From: Megamerina dolium
Lineage: Eukaryota; Arthropoda; Insecta; Diptera; Megamerinidae
Length of the DNA stretch: 64,000 nucleotides
NCBI GenBank assembly: GCA_963854835.1
Contig: OY978526.1
Span: 90,675,846 to 90,739,845, forward strand
Direction of reading: 5' to 3'
A program made the position numbers and the translations under genes. The notes under the pieces are model-generated. The model saw only the letters and a list, made by a program, of their open reading frames with translations, was not told where the DNA came from and did no database searches. Positions 1 through 12,472 of the stretch are shown here, piece after piece (the stretch's first letter is position 1; each line of letters opens with the position of its first letter).

Positions 1-796
1 ACATATATTAGGGATGTTCAAACGTTAAAAAAAAATTGTTTGAATGCTAGTAACATCTCTGGTAGCTTTTCGTAGAAAAAATAAGACTCTCAAAAGAAAA
101 ACTTTAAATCCATTCACTGTTTATCCTTTGAGTGTTTAAAGTTTTTGGCGATTCTGCTAGAGTGGCAAAAATCAATTTCTCCTGAAGAAAGTAAATTGTA
201 GAAGAAGAAATGTTTTCAAATTTAATTTTTTAAAAATCTTATTTTTCTTTCAAAGAAATGTTTCAGAGAAACTTAGCACGCATTGAAAAAAAAATGTTGA
301 AAATCCCATATTTGGTTATATCTAATGTACATATCTATATATATGTATAATATATAGTTATGAGTATATTGACATTAATTTTAGAAAATTACTCGATAAT
401 TACATTATCAACCCGCACATCTGCTAAAACAATTTTTCGGTCTTCTGTCAATAGATAGAATTAAGTGTTACTAATATTTATGATTGTATCTACTCGTATG
501 TAAGACAATGTTTGTTTTTTTTTTTTTTTTTTAACTTAGGGAACGTGCTAAAGTATTCAACATGTTATAAGAAGCGGAATAAAAATAAAATAATGCGTGA
601 ATGACACTTGTTTCATATATTCAGAAATACAGACATACTGTCGTATGCACTATAAATGTATATATGTGCATTACGAGAAGAATTGCGATTACCAGTGAGA
701 AATGTCAATATGTCACAATGCATTACAATCAACTCCATGAGATATACTTTTATTGAGCATTAGTCGCCGATTTATTTAATTATCTTAAAATAATAT
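1..796. other. AT-rich intergenic DNA, no gene seen
   Basis: No open frame, splice structure or recognisable repeat was found. There are several A/T homopolymer runs, including a long T run near 515-531. Confidence 0.6.
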
Positions 797-2430
797 AAGG
801 TATAGTATAGTAGGTAAGGTGTCGTATCTCGCGTTGTATAAATCGGATTACCCTAGATAGCGTTAGAAAGATAGGATTTCGTACTAAGTAAACTTTTCAG
901 GCAGTTTTCCGATTGCCTGACTCAGTATTGTTTGAGCACGCGTCAAAGATGGACACCAGTAAAGAGAAAATGCGCCATATTTTACAGTTTTTCTTCGATA
1001 AAGGCGAAAACGCAAGCCAGATGGCTGAAAATGTGAATAGTGTTTATGGTCCTGACACTGTAATAGCCTAGACAGACGGCAGCCTAATTCGGGATTACCG
1101 GCGCACTTAATCCGATTAAAATAATAACCTGACAGACGGCAGTATTGCGGATTAACTAAACGGCTGATTGCTGTTTTATTAGGTCTGTCCACTTACATTA
1201 CTATCACTATCAATTTCTGTCATCTATCACTCTCGATATGAGAAAATCTACAAGAAGTACGTGAACTGAAAACTATCAGAAACTTGTAAATTGACATTCA
1301 CCGCTCGTAAATGACAGCTGGATTTATTTGTTCGCCAACACTTTTCATGTTGAAAACTGTTAACAATTGTTGAAAGTTTTTTGTTAGCAAACACACCTAA
1401 TATTTTGTAAAATGGATGAAGAAAAATTCACAATATACAATTTTCAGCAGTGTTGCCATCGTAAATTGCCCTAATCTTTATTTTGAGAATTGACTCATAG
1501 AGTTTATGCGGATTAACTGCAGTTAATGCCCGAGTTAATGCGATTTAACTCGGTAATCCGGAATTAGGCTGCCGTTTGTCTAGGCTATAAGAGCCAATCA
1601 CGTGAAATTTTGATTTCGTCAATTCCGTTCCGGTAATTTTGATTTCAAATATGCATCACGCTCTGGGAGGCCAATTGTCTAAAATATCGATAAAATAATG
1701 GAAATCTTCGAGTCTGACCGTCATATAAGCACTGCTGCTGAATCGCAACAAAATTGAACCATTTCTGAAGTAGATGGTTACTGGTGATGAAAAGTGGGTC
1801 CTTACGACAACAAACAAGCGAAAACGGTCGTGGTTGAATCGCGATGAGCCGGCGCAAACGGTGGCCAAGCCAGGATTGACGGTCAGGAAGGTTTTGCTAT
1901 ATGTTTAGAGGGATTGACAGGAAATTATCCACTATGAGCTGCTCCCCTACGGCCAAACTCTTAATTCGAACCCGTACTGTCAAAAATTGGACCGTCTGAA
2001 GGAATCAATCGCCCAGAAGAGGCCAGCTATGGCCAATAGGAGAAGCCAATTGTGTTCCATCAGGACAACACCAGGCCACACACATCGATAGTGACTCGGC
2101 AGAAACTCCGGAAGCTTGGTTAGGAGGTTCTTATGCATCCACCTTATAGTCCGAACCTGGCACCAAGTGATCACTACCAGTTCCTGCCTATGGCGAATGA
2201 TTTTGCTGGTGAAAAATTCGCCTCAAGAGAAGCTTGTGAAAATCGACTGTCCCAGTTTTTTGCCAATGGGGTCGAGGGTTTCTATGAGAGTGGCATTATG
2301 AAATTACCTTCAAAATGACAACAAGTTATCGAACAAAACGGTGCATATTTGACCTAAATCGGATCATTCTAACTATGCTAAATAAAACCGTCAATTAAAT
2401 GCAAAAATAATGGATTTATTTTTACATCTA
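797..2430 (+). mobile_element. Degenerate mariner element, family M (copy 1)
   Basis: This is a dead mariner transposon on the + strand. The transposase starts at ATG 949 and reads about 38 codons (MDTSKEKMRHILQFF...) before an insertion at 1064 splits it. The C-terminal part near 2133-2330 carries the mariner block HPPYSPNLAPSD and ends in PSK..QQVIEQNGAY. Stops, frameshifts and deletions occur throughout, so no active protein is possible. Three other copies of the same family lie in the window (41.6 kb, 53.6-54.9 kb, 62.4-63.4 kb); comparison with these sets the borders, where the ends resemble a terminal inverted repeat containing AATCCATTATTTTT. Confidence 0.85.
1064..1587. mobile_element. 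Non-autonomous Harbinger-like MITE inside a mariner
   Basis: This 524-bp insert has imperfect terminal inverted repeats of about 35 bp. The left end begins TAGCCTAGACAGACGGCAGC and the right end is its near reverse complement. It is flanked by TAA at 1061-1063 and 1588-1590. The other mariner copies read straight through this point (CTGTAACAGCC in the 54.6-kb copy), so the empty site is visible inside the window. A 3-bp TAA duplication is typical of the PIF/Harbinger superfamily; that assignment is inference. No complete transposase is present, only a short ATG-led stretch near 1412. Confidence 0.75.
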
Positions 2431-4979
2431 TAGATTTTGACAGATGACAATTCAAACTTCATTTAACGATCGATTTTTACATAATTTCGAAATTCGAAAT
2501 TCGTACACTTAAAACCAAACTTTGACACAAAATCGGCATTAAATTGTGAATACGTAAATATTTCATTTATGTACGTTATTTTATTTTCCCAATGGGGTGT
2601 TTTGTGAACGTGTTAGCAATTAACATTGCTCCAACAAACTGTCACAAATGTGCCTTTGTCTCTCATTTCTTTTTCTTTTCGTCACAATACACATAGAACA
2701 CTTCAATGGACTATTCTTACTCGTTTGATTGCTTTCATGGACCGTCTGTTTGTACATACTTGTATATACGTTTATATAAATATGAGTATGAGTTTGCCAT
2801 TACGTGGGCGATGGTCAGGGTTAGGCTAATTACGCTAGAGACGCGTGTTGCCATTTCTAAATGGCTGTTGTTTAAATTTTTTTTTATCATGAATGTACAA
2901 TGGAGTAAAGTGGACATCTATTTCATTTTCACTATCTTTTGTTTTGTTGTTCTCGTTTTGTTGTCGTTGTTGTTATAAGCATTATTATTATTATTCTCAC
3001 TATTTTTGATATCATTGGCACTATGTATACCTTTACGCGCTAACACGTTAGGTACTCACATAATTATTATGTCAGACATCATTTGACTGACAGCCACACA
3101 GACGGACAGTAACATTATAATTATGGATGATGTTGTGTGGAATTGCGCATTCATAATATTTATGTAAATGTGTCTACAAAAAAAGGCAACAATCACAACA
3201 ACGAATTTCGAGTATTAAACGATTAAACACTCTTTAGGTTCCTTCTTTTCGAAGATCTCTTCTTCCTTTTCTTTCTGCCACTACCACTACCTGCTATTAA
3301 ATATTTTGTATACGTGCATTCTAATGAATATAATTCCAATAAAAAATTAAAATCAAATTTCAATTATAATTAAATATTTTTTAATTAATTAAACAACTAT
3401 TTGTAGACGACCATTGAATAATTGAGTGAAACCTTTTTTTGTCACATTAATTAACTACGTAAAAAAAATAATAATTTAAATAAATAAATTTGAATAGTAC
3501 ATAATGCTAAGTATACATACATCCGCAAATATTTAGATACTTTAAAAATAATTTAGAAAAGTTCCAGCTCATGATATAGCCCTCTGCATATCGTACCATG
3601 TTTTTATCTTGTATCGTTATGTTAAACACCACCAACCAGCTTTTGTGAGGATGTGACGTCAAATAAAACATTTGTAATCATCCCACAAACAATAGAGTGG
3701 AATCAGCTGAGGAAATGTCATTAGATTGAGTTGCTTATTTAAAATATAAATCCAGATTTGTGTACTCATAATTGTAGATATTAGATACATTTAGTCGTCT
3801 AGTATCTACTTCTACATCCTTCAGCAATTTTCTAACTAGAGCTATATTTTGGCATAGAACATTATTACCATCATGCTTAGAAGATCATAGATATTGCCTC
3901 TTGGTGTATTCTAATTACGAAACACATTAAAAAAACCTCACCAAACGTTTAAACGCGTCCAATTAGGATTGCAAATTTAAGGCTTTACATTGGGGTCATA
4001 TTGAGACTGCACAACTATTATGTCAAAGTTCGTGTGCTGCATAAGTCAAGTCAAATTTAAAAATCAAGAAGTTTTGGACTTTACAGAAGTTTACAAAATT
4101 GACCTTACATCCGGACGGTCAGACCGATTCATATCCCACACATCTAGAGGTATCCAACAGCTTCCCTTGCCCATCTTTTACGCCGTTGTAGGGTATAGAG
4201 AATATACATTTAAAATAACATAAATACAAAATTCAAGGTAAAGGTTGTTCGGCTAAATTAATATGGCTGCCCGCAAGTGACACACTCAGACCAACATCGG
4301 TCCATTGTGTTATCATATGGCATCGGTCTATCCAAGTCTACAAAAATATATCTTAAGTTATACTTTAAAATTATCATTTTACTGATATCATAAAAATATT
4401 ATTATTTAACACTTATAACAATATGGATAACATCTGATTACTATAAAACAAAAATATTTAGATTCATAAAAAACCAAACAAAAAAAAACATCAATTGTTC
4501 AAGTCTTTAATAAAACGTACTTCAGTACTTACTAGCGAACATCTTGAAGCCATAAAAAATGAATACCTAAACTTAAACAAATTATTCATTTCACGATTTC
4601 AGCTACATAATTTATGTTTTCAATATGTTAATTGCATGAAAAATATGTTTTTTTAATTTTTACGGCAATAAATACTCGTACATATTTGGAATCTCCAATA
4701 AAGGCAATATATATATATATATATATATATGATATTAATACATATTAGAGTGGTTCAAACTTGAGTGGAACAAATTCCAGTTGCTCCGATTTTTCAGTTT
4801 GCGTCGCGAAGGTTCGCTTTGCTTTAAATAAACAACATATCAAATATAATCCGATTTGATTCAAATTAGTTTAGACGATATTCATTTTTCAAAAATTCAT
4901 AAATTGTAGAAAGTGAAATAAAAAACCAACCACTTACCACCAAGTCACCACACAAACGAGATGCATATCTGGGCCCACT
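2431..4979. other. Intergenic DNA without a recognisable gene
   Basis: No coding exon could be supported. A short patch at 4262-4322 (TGGCTGCCC, then GGTCCATTGTG) resembles the LINE-like tail seen at 39.72 kb and may be a retroposon remnant. Confidence 0.5.
4707..4730. repeat. (AT)n microsatellite
   Basis: An uninterrupted AT dinucleotide run of about 12 units. Confidence 0.9.
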
Positions 4980-5775
4980 TTTAATGCAAATGTGCGCGTT
5001 CACCAGGGCTCAGCCCTTAGCCCGCTGCTTTTCAACCTAGTAATGCCGAAAATAAAGCTGCTCTACAAGGAAAGCTAGACCTATGGGTGGACGCACTTGA
5101 ATCAAATGGCTGGAGGGTGAGCTGCAGCAAAATCGAGATGATTGAGTTCCAGTTCGAAGGAAAAGCCGAAAAAACCTGCCTAAAACTTGGCAGCGATTCC
5201 ATCAAGAGCGTAGGAAGCTTCAAATACCTTGGCTACACTAATATAGTGTAAACGGCACGCTTGACAAAGATATACCGCATAGGATCCAATGTGGGTGGTA
5301 GAGCTGGAGATCCACATCAGGCGTTCTTTGCGACAAGAGGATGACATAAAAGGCAAAATCTACAAATCTATTGTCAGGCCAGCAATGCTTTATTCCTCTA
5401 AGTGATGAACGATACCGGAGAACCTACAAGAAAAACTACATGTGACGGATATGTGACGGAAATGACGGAGTTGTGTTACCATTCTCTATAAAGTCCAGAA
5501 TAGGTCCGTGGAAGCAGCAAAGTGGCGCCTATTACAGATAAGCTGCAAGAAATTCACCTCCGCTGGTATCGTCATGTAATGAGGAGACCGTATTGAGAAG
5601 AACATTAGCAATGGAATAGAGTAAAAGAGGCCCAGGAAGACCACTTCGAACTTGATGCAAATTAATCAAATCCGATTTGCGTAGCAAAAACATAAACGAG
5701 GAGACGACACTGGATCGCACAACCTGGAAATATCGTACAAGGAGAGCCGACCCCAAATAGGAAAAGGCTAGAACA
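4980..5775 (+). mobile_element. Non-LTR retrotransposon fragment (reverse transcriptase)
   Basis: The + strand encodes the reverse-transcriptase motif VRVHQGSALSPLLFNLV near 4990-5043. After a deletion that removes the catalytic YADD region, it continues with ALQGKLDLWVDALESNGW...FKYLG near 5060-5235. Further downstream an AGCAAAGTGG...CTGCAAGAAATTCA stretch and a GRPR-like patch (5625-5640) match the C-terminal part of arthropod endonuclease/reverse-transcriptase LINEs. Several frameshifts and stops make it a dead fragment. The clade (RTE-like or related) is uncertain. Confidence 0.75.
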
Positions 5776-7184
5776 AAGAAGAAGAAGAAGATTTTTTTAA
5801 CCATGCGAAACCATTCGTTCGCAGAACTTGTAAACCGATTCAAATTTACATTTTTGGACCACTCTAATGCACTTGCACTATACACCATACATTATATGGA
5901 CATGTAAAAAACGTTTTTGCAATTAATACTAACCACACAGAAGCACAATAGCTTCAGCCATAAAACTTCCGTTGTACCATAAAAGGAGATTAAAACCAAC
6001 AGCAAGAACAACATGACCAGTCATGACAATTCAAGAAGCAAAGTGTCATTTAATAATACCAAAAACAACAACAATAGTTTAATGTTTAAAATTATTACAA
6101 CATTTTGCTATAACGAAGACAGCCGTACAGATATTTACAATGTTGAAAAATAGCATATCGTGACATTGAATTGGCTTTTGTATAAATGGTTTGCAATAGC
6201 AGCAACAACTTTCAGATTCCATGCAAACAAAATCATACACATCTTGCAAATATATACAAAAATGCGCATGAAGGGTGTATTTAATGCATTGTCCTTTGTG
6301 TAATATAAATTGAATGTCAAAATGACCATCAAATATGGCAATCCATAAATTGATCAGAGATCAGTACAGAGATACCCGCCACTCCACAACCAAAACGACG
6401 ACACATTTTCTTCTCAACATAATTGTTATTATATTCATAACTACGATCATTAGCAACATTTTACACATGTTCGAAAAATATTGCACGCTTTTACAAGATC
6501 AAATGTGCCATGCAATATGCCATGGTCAACAGCACCAACAACAGCAGCAGCCCAATAATTCTTTTTTTGCACAAATGCACATACACACACTTAACCTAGA
6601 TGTGAATATGAATATTCATTTGTATGTAATGTAGATATGGATAGCTGCTGTTGCACGCCTGCTGACTGACAATCAACTGAGTAAGATGTATTTGCTTGTT
6701 TTTTTTTTTTTTATAATTGCAATCCCATAAAAATAGCAACACAAGAATGTTTTTCAGCAGAACAACAGAGGTTAATGGCATCTTCATTACTCGAATATTT
6801 TTGTGAATGGATAACACTGTACAACAAATGTTGGCTTTTCAGCAATGAAATACAATGTTATTAGTCATTTTAATATGGAAATTCACGTGATAAGCGCCGA
6901 CAACTTATCGCAAGTTCAGTTCGAAATACTAATTCCTTAAATGTTAACTATGACAATGGAAAACCGATGAAAATTAAAACACAGGAAGCGTATCGAAAGA
7001 TATTGGAGGTATATTTTCTCTTTTTTCTGATAGACCTCTTTGAATGAATGGATTATCGGATTCCCCTTGTCTATAGCCAGGTAATTGAGGATAGCGTAAG
7101 TATTTTGAGAATTTTTTTTGGAAAATTTGCTATCACTTGGCGACACTTATAAGAACAATCAAATTAAAAAAAATTTCAAATTAA
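5776..7184. other. Intergenic DNA, no gene supported
   Basis: Only low-complexity open frames occur, for example a CAA/CAG-rich patch near 6530-6560. Nothing in this stretch looks like a spliced gene. Confidence 0.5.
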
Positions 7185-7890
7185 ATGATCGACGTAGTGC
7201 AGGAACTGATAATGCAAGGTCGTCATATGACATTTCATGAGATAGAGGCATCCTTGTACATTAGTTCCACTTCAGTACATTCAATTTTGCTTGGACAGTC
7301 AGTTATGAAAAAAATTTGCAGTAGTTGGATACCCCAATTTATCAATATCTCAAAAAAGGTTCGAGTCGGTTGGTGTAAGAATATGCTTATAAAGTTCGAC
7401 CGTGGTGCTTCAAAAGATGTGTATAAAATCGTGAGAGGTGACGAATCATGGATATATATTGTGGCAACTGTTCCGCTTGAGCAACGTAGGACGGTTAATT
7501 CTGAGTGGTACACGACCATTTGTTTGCCGGAAGTCTTCAGGGAAATTCACAAATCCAACTGCCAAACACGAATCATTTTCCATCATGACAATGCGAGCTC
7601 TCACACATCTCATCAAACAGGTGAATTTTTGAGCAGCCAAAACATCGAATTGATGACTTCTCCTCCGTACAGTCCTGATTTGGCACCCAATGACTTCTTC
7701 TTGTTCCCGAATATCAAAGGTAAACTGCGTGGTCAACGATTTACGAGCGCCAAAAAATGCAGTTGAAGCGTTCAAAAACCATGTTTTGGAAGTGTCTCAA
7801 GAGGAATAGAAAAACTGCTATGACAAATGGTTTGAATGAATGCAAAAGTGCATTGATCATCATGGTGAATATTTTGAAAAACAATAAAGC
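7185..7890 (+). mobile_element. Mariner element with internal deletion (SETMAR-like lineage)
   Basis: A 193-codon frame at 7185-7766 encodes a transposase that keeps the helix-turn-helix remnant (HMTFHEIEASLYISSTSVHS), the first catalytic block GDESWIY (near 7438) and the second block HHDNASSHTS, followed by PPYSPDLAPNDFFLFP. About 40 residues are missing between WIY and VATVPLEQRR, where related transposases have the KVM/FFG block, so this is an internally deleted copy. The frame then ends at a stop (7764-7766), but mariner-like C-terminal sequence continues out of frame to about 7890. This is a different lineage from the 797-2430 copy. Confidence 0.88.
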
Positions 7891-10660
7891 CGTTTTCATT
7901 TAAAAATGTTTGTTATTATTTTATATTCCCGAAATATAAATAGTAACCTTCGTATGAAGTAAAGTTTGAACAACAACAAACCGCGTTTCGTTCAAATCGA
8001 GTTCATCTCGTCTGAATTAATCAGGCATTTTGAGGACAAAAATTCGCATGCAATTTGCATTCGCGGGAAAATAGGCCTGAATATTTATTTCATTTCATAT
8101 ATTTCTTCCTCTCTCTCTCTCTCACTCATGGCATTTCCCTATTAAATATCTCTCATCAGCGCTGCTATGTAATTCGTATATGAAATGAGATCTACTGTAA
8201 CTGTGCTAAAATCAAATTAACACTTCTTTACTATTATATTTTCTTTCGAATAAGCAGCAATGTATTCAAATATTTCGACAAGCTCATTAAATAACCTCTC
8301 ATAGTCCTCTCTTAAAATTCATTTATTTACGAGAGAACAAAAAGCTCTTTAGTAAAAATCCATAAATTCATTAGAAACTTTTTATAGCAAAAAATTGAAC
8401 TTGAGCTTTTTCTATAAAAATAGACTAAACTTTATTAGTGCTTAAAGCTGGAATTGCGATGATTCGGACAATATGGCGAAATGATAATTATTTCATTTAA
8501 TTCTTCAGCAAAACAAAAATCAAATTCATAAAGTAGTTCTACTTGATAAAAAATCAACCTAGGAGGTTGTGAATGAATTATCGACTACTAGATATTTAAA
8601 GCTAATTGTTCCTTTTTTTTAGAAGAATTATCTTCATAGATCTCTTGACGTTTCCACTACGTTCCGCTAATGGCAGAATTTAAAATCCGGAACAAGACGT
8701 TTTGTTCTCAACAAAACTGTTATTTTGGACTTATTTCCAGATGCCAATGGATTATAAGAAGTTCAAATTTTTGACATCATGTAAGTCCAAGATGTATACT
8801 ACTACCACTACTTCTCTAAATTTTAACACGAAGTTGGCTAATTATGCAAAAATTTTACTTCTGTACAAAACCATAGAAATAAGCATAGAAGCATATTTAA
8901 AACTAATTTTAATATGTAAAAAAAAAACTCAAAAATTATTAATTATGATTATAAATATTATTAATTAAAAAATAAATATCTTTTCTAATTCCAATAGAGG
9001 ATGCAATCAGTAACGATTTATTTTACTCAACATGTACTTACAATGGCATATGCCATTCAACCACTATTTGTTTCTTAATTTTTTTATTTTATTTTTTATT
9101 GTAATAATGTAAAGATTGCTTTCCTAAAAGAGAAACTCGCGTTCTTTAGCAAATTAAATAATCTTTAAATTAAACGATATACTGCAAGAAGTATATTTTT
9201 AAAATATATATCAAAAACTTACGAGAATATAAGCTAATTTCTAAGAAAAAAAACCATAATTAACCAAACATATGAAAATACTATTTACTATATTGAAATA
9301 ACACGAATTTGGATTTGTTTGAAAGATTAAAAATTACATACGAGATGTAAGTATGAGTATCTTCTATTTAAAATTATATCATGCATATTTAACGCTACTA
9401 GTATAACGCATGCTCAGTAATCAATGTATTACATAGCGTTATATTTATTTTTAGTCAAAATTATAACAAAAACAAAATTCATTCATTCGACAATGAATGT
9501 GTAAAGAGTGACCACAAGAACAATGTCTATGCATGTCCATTTTTATTCGTATATAAACTAATATATCCATAAGTTTACGTTTTGCTGGTTTGGCTTATTC
9601 CAAACTGTAAACACTTGAGTTAATCCAATTGATAATTGAATAATAAATCGTAAACCCGTAAATGCCTAATATAATTCATATTTATATTTTTATGAATTTA
9701 AATAAGATAAATATTTGTTAAAGTCCATATTAAATGTAAGTTGAAATTTAATTTTAAATATAACTACGGGCCGTTGCAACTAATCATTTTGAACTTACAT
9801 TCATATATTTATTAAAATGAAGCAAGATTGAGATAAGATTGAACAAAACGGGAATTCTTTTCCATATTGCAAACAAATCACCCCAGCTGCCTTTAGAGAC
9901 TTTTCGAGGTGTAGTTGCGATATATGTGACAAATAGTGGAACTTTTTTTACAACGATTCTCGTGTTCCGATAGTGTGAACACTCACAATTTTTCAAAATG
10001 CGACAATCTGCTCCGAAATCATTCTGACTATGGACGATCGAAATCAACCCTGTTGTGCCGATAATGTGAACACTCGTTTACCCAATATCGAGCAATGATA
10101 CTGTAAAAAATATCGGCCGATATGCACCGAAAAAGATTGTCACAATATGCGATGATAATGGGATCGTTAAAAAAATATTTGTGCAATTTTTTGACATATG
10201 CGCCGATTTAGCACGATAAAAATCGATACAGATTGTGTTATTCGCGCCGATAGTGGGATCTTAGCTTTAGAAATGTTCTAGTCTAATATTGAGAAGTGCA
10301 ATATCATTTCTTATTTACTAAAAGAGTTTTATTTCTATAAAAAGAAAGTGCATTTCAAGTAGAAGGTAAACATATTTAAAAATAAATTTTAAATATTTTT
10401 TTCTAGCAGGCCCATTAAACACTGAATAAATTTCGTAGATTTTGACGAGCTGGGGAGTTTCACATATTTAAAAAAAATATTTACTCATTTAATTATTTCC
10501 TGTAAAATGATATCGCTTCATCGAAATTTAAAAATCTAAATTTTTTAAAATAAAATTTAGCAAGTTTTTCCGTCTCTGTAGCGTGATCTTCCACAAAGGT
10601 CGCAATAAACAATTTAGAAGTAGGTCAGTTCATGTGAAACTGGTTATTAAGTTCTATGAG
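7891..10660. other. Intergenic DNA with a CT microsatellite and a CCGAT-rich patch
   Basis: No gene is supported. A (CT)n run lies near 8108-8126. Between about 9960 and 10265 the motif CCGATA(G/A)TG recurs three times (near 9967, 10058 and 10246), twice followed by TGAACACTC; this may be the end region of an unrecognised transposon. Confidence 0.45.
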
Positions 10661-11138
10661 TATACATTCTGTCAAATAAGTACCCGGAAATTCTCATTTT
10701 TAATTTTCCCTCTGAGAATATTTAAAAATTCTGTGAATTTTTATTGCTATGTGTCATTTAGTTTGGTTACGGCGTCATTAGGAACAAGTCAACCTTTTGT
10801 GTGCGTTGCGATTTTTACTATGGATAAAAATATCGAACAAAGACAAATATCGAACAAAGTTTTCGACATGGTTGAATCACCAAATGTTTTTTTCAACATT
10901 TCCAACGTTTTGGCACAAGAAATTTCGTTTGAAACACAAAATTTCACACAAACTCTTTGTTCGATATTTTCATCCAGATTTTTGAAATATTCTCAGAGGG
11001 AAAATTAAAAATGAGAATTTCCGGGTACTTAAACAAATTTCCGGAAAAAAAATTTTTTGAATTATTCTCAGAGGGAAAATTAAAAATGAGAATTTCCGGA
11101 AATGAGAATTTCCGGGTACTTATTTGACAGAATGTATA
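10661..11138. mobile_element. 478-bp MITE with long terminal inverted repeats
   Basis: The left end (TATACATTCTGTCAAATAAG..., 10661-10722) is repeated in reverse complement at the right end (to 11138), giving an inverted repeat of about 60 bp. The subterminal segment, reading TCTCAGAGGGAAAATTAAAA on the right side, is present twice there (near 10989 and 11067). The termini abut TA, which suits a Tc1/mariner-type insertion. A short frame from 10820 begins MDKNIEQR, reminiscent of a mariner transposase start, so this is probably an internally deleted derivative. That origin is inference. Confidence 0.8.
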
Positions 11139-11226
11139 ACCAATGAAATAGTGAATTTCAAATACCCCGGGTAAGTACGATTGTTGAGCCTGATTTATTT
11201 ATCAGACAATTTATATTTCTGTATCA

Positions 11227-11486
11227 TGTAGGAAATATCTGTTTTTTTTTCTAGGTTTTCTGGATTATCTCAAAAATTTTCAGTCCAACCTTTCCAAAAA
11301 TGTGATCTAATATGTTCATAAAGCTTTCGGTGCCTTGAAAAAATCATATTCTGAAAATATAAACTAAATCAAGCAAACAAAATATCAAAAATAATATAAA
11401 TTTCTATAAAAATAACCAGTTACAATCGTATTGAGGTTTTTCGCATGGACACCGTACTCAGTTATCAACTATGCGGGTATATTTGG
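11227..11486 (+). pseudogene. Partial duplicate of Rh6 intron 2 / exon 3
   Basis: This stretch is a near-identical copy of 13890-14147 in the opsin gene: the last ~190 bp of Rh6 intron 2 plus the first ~67 bp of exon 3. The acceptor CCAG and the reading frame survive ([22 protein letters not shown]), but the conserved Trp before FFAW is changed to Arg. The similarity stops at codon 301, before the retinal-binding lysine. It lies about 0.6 kb upstream of the Rh6 promoter, with no other opsin exons, so it cannot encode an opsin. Confidence 0.85.
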
Positions 11487-12112
11487 TATGGTAAATTTGG
11501 ACCTTAACTTTAAATTTTGGCTTTCGAGTAGTACAATTATTATGTAAAAATTCTACACTTTCTACATTTTCTCAGAAAAATCGTTGTCTGAAGAGTTCCT
11601 CCAGCTGGAATCGGCTTCTTCTTCAGAGTTTCTGTTGCCAATTATACATATGTAGGCAATTTAAGAGTTAATTTTATATTATATACACACATTTTTCTTC
11701 CTAGGCATTTGTAAAAGTACACTTACTCATATCATGCCATATATCATATTAAAAGTTAACGAAAATCGTTAAATAATTGCATGTAAATAGGTATGTATGA
11801 AACAATTAAAATTAAATTGAATTTACAAGTAGTATTGAATCCGTAGAAGCCAAAAACAAAATTTCTACATAAACTTAACCTTGACCATCGACCACCAAAG
11901 ACCAATGTACTAAAGAAAGCTAAAAATGAAAAACAAAATTTAAACAACTATACGAAGAAAATGAAATTAACGCATAAGTACTTACATTGTACATATGTAT
12001 ATGTAGATATATTACATGTATTAAGATGGCGTTCAATTCAAACACTCTAACTGAGATATGCAAAACAATACTCAATCAAGCAATATTGAGCAAACTTAAT
12101 TTTGAATTGTCT

Positions 12113-12124
12113 TAATTGGATTTA
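12113..12124 (+). promoter_or_regulatory. Rhodopsin core sequence I (RCSI/P3-like site)
   Basis: TAATTGGATTTA fits the TAATYNRATT-type homeodomain site of fly photoreceptor promoters. It lies 54 bp upstream of the TATA box of Rh6, the usual arrangement. Known RCSI sites bind Pax6/Otd-class factors; binding here is inferred. Confidence 0.65.
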
Positions 12125-12178
12125 GGCAATTAGACTAGAGCCTTATGCTAAGTAGATGGGTAGTCAAGTGGCCGTACA

Positions 12179-12185
12179 TATAAAA
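12179..12185 (+). promoter_or_regulatory. Rh6 TATA box
   Basis: TATAAAA lies about 290 bp before the Rh6 start codon. Transcription would be expected to begin near 12210, leaving a 5' leader of about 260 nt. Confidence 0.6.
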
Positions 12186-12472
12186 CTGTGTAAGTAAATA
12201 AAAGCAAACACCAAGTGAATATCGCAGCTAGAACAGTGGAACACTTAAAGACATTAAGACCTAGTATATTAAATGGTCGACTAACTGGGAATAACTGTGC
12301 GAACAGTTGAAAAAAAAAACAAGTTATGGAATAAATTTTCGATTATTTAAAGAATAACATACGGATAAAGGATAATCTTTTTCCAATACCGAGCTATTAT
12401 TCCAGCAGAAAAGAGAATAGCCAAGTAATAGTCAATTTAAGTGTAATTCAGTAAACGAAAAAACAATTCAAA

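Noticed and set aside
10583..11008. 141-codon open frame
   Set aside because: It spans the MITE and both of its inverted repeats. The frame is a by-product of the element.
11420..11486. A second opsin gene or alternative Rh6 exon
   Set aside because: Only part of exon 3 is present, upstream of the promoter. The retinal-binding Lys region and all other exons are absent.
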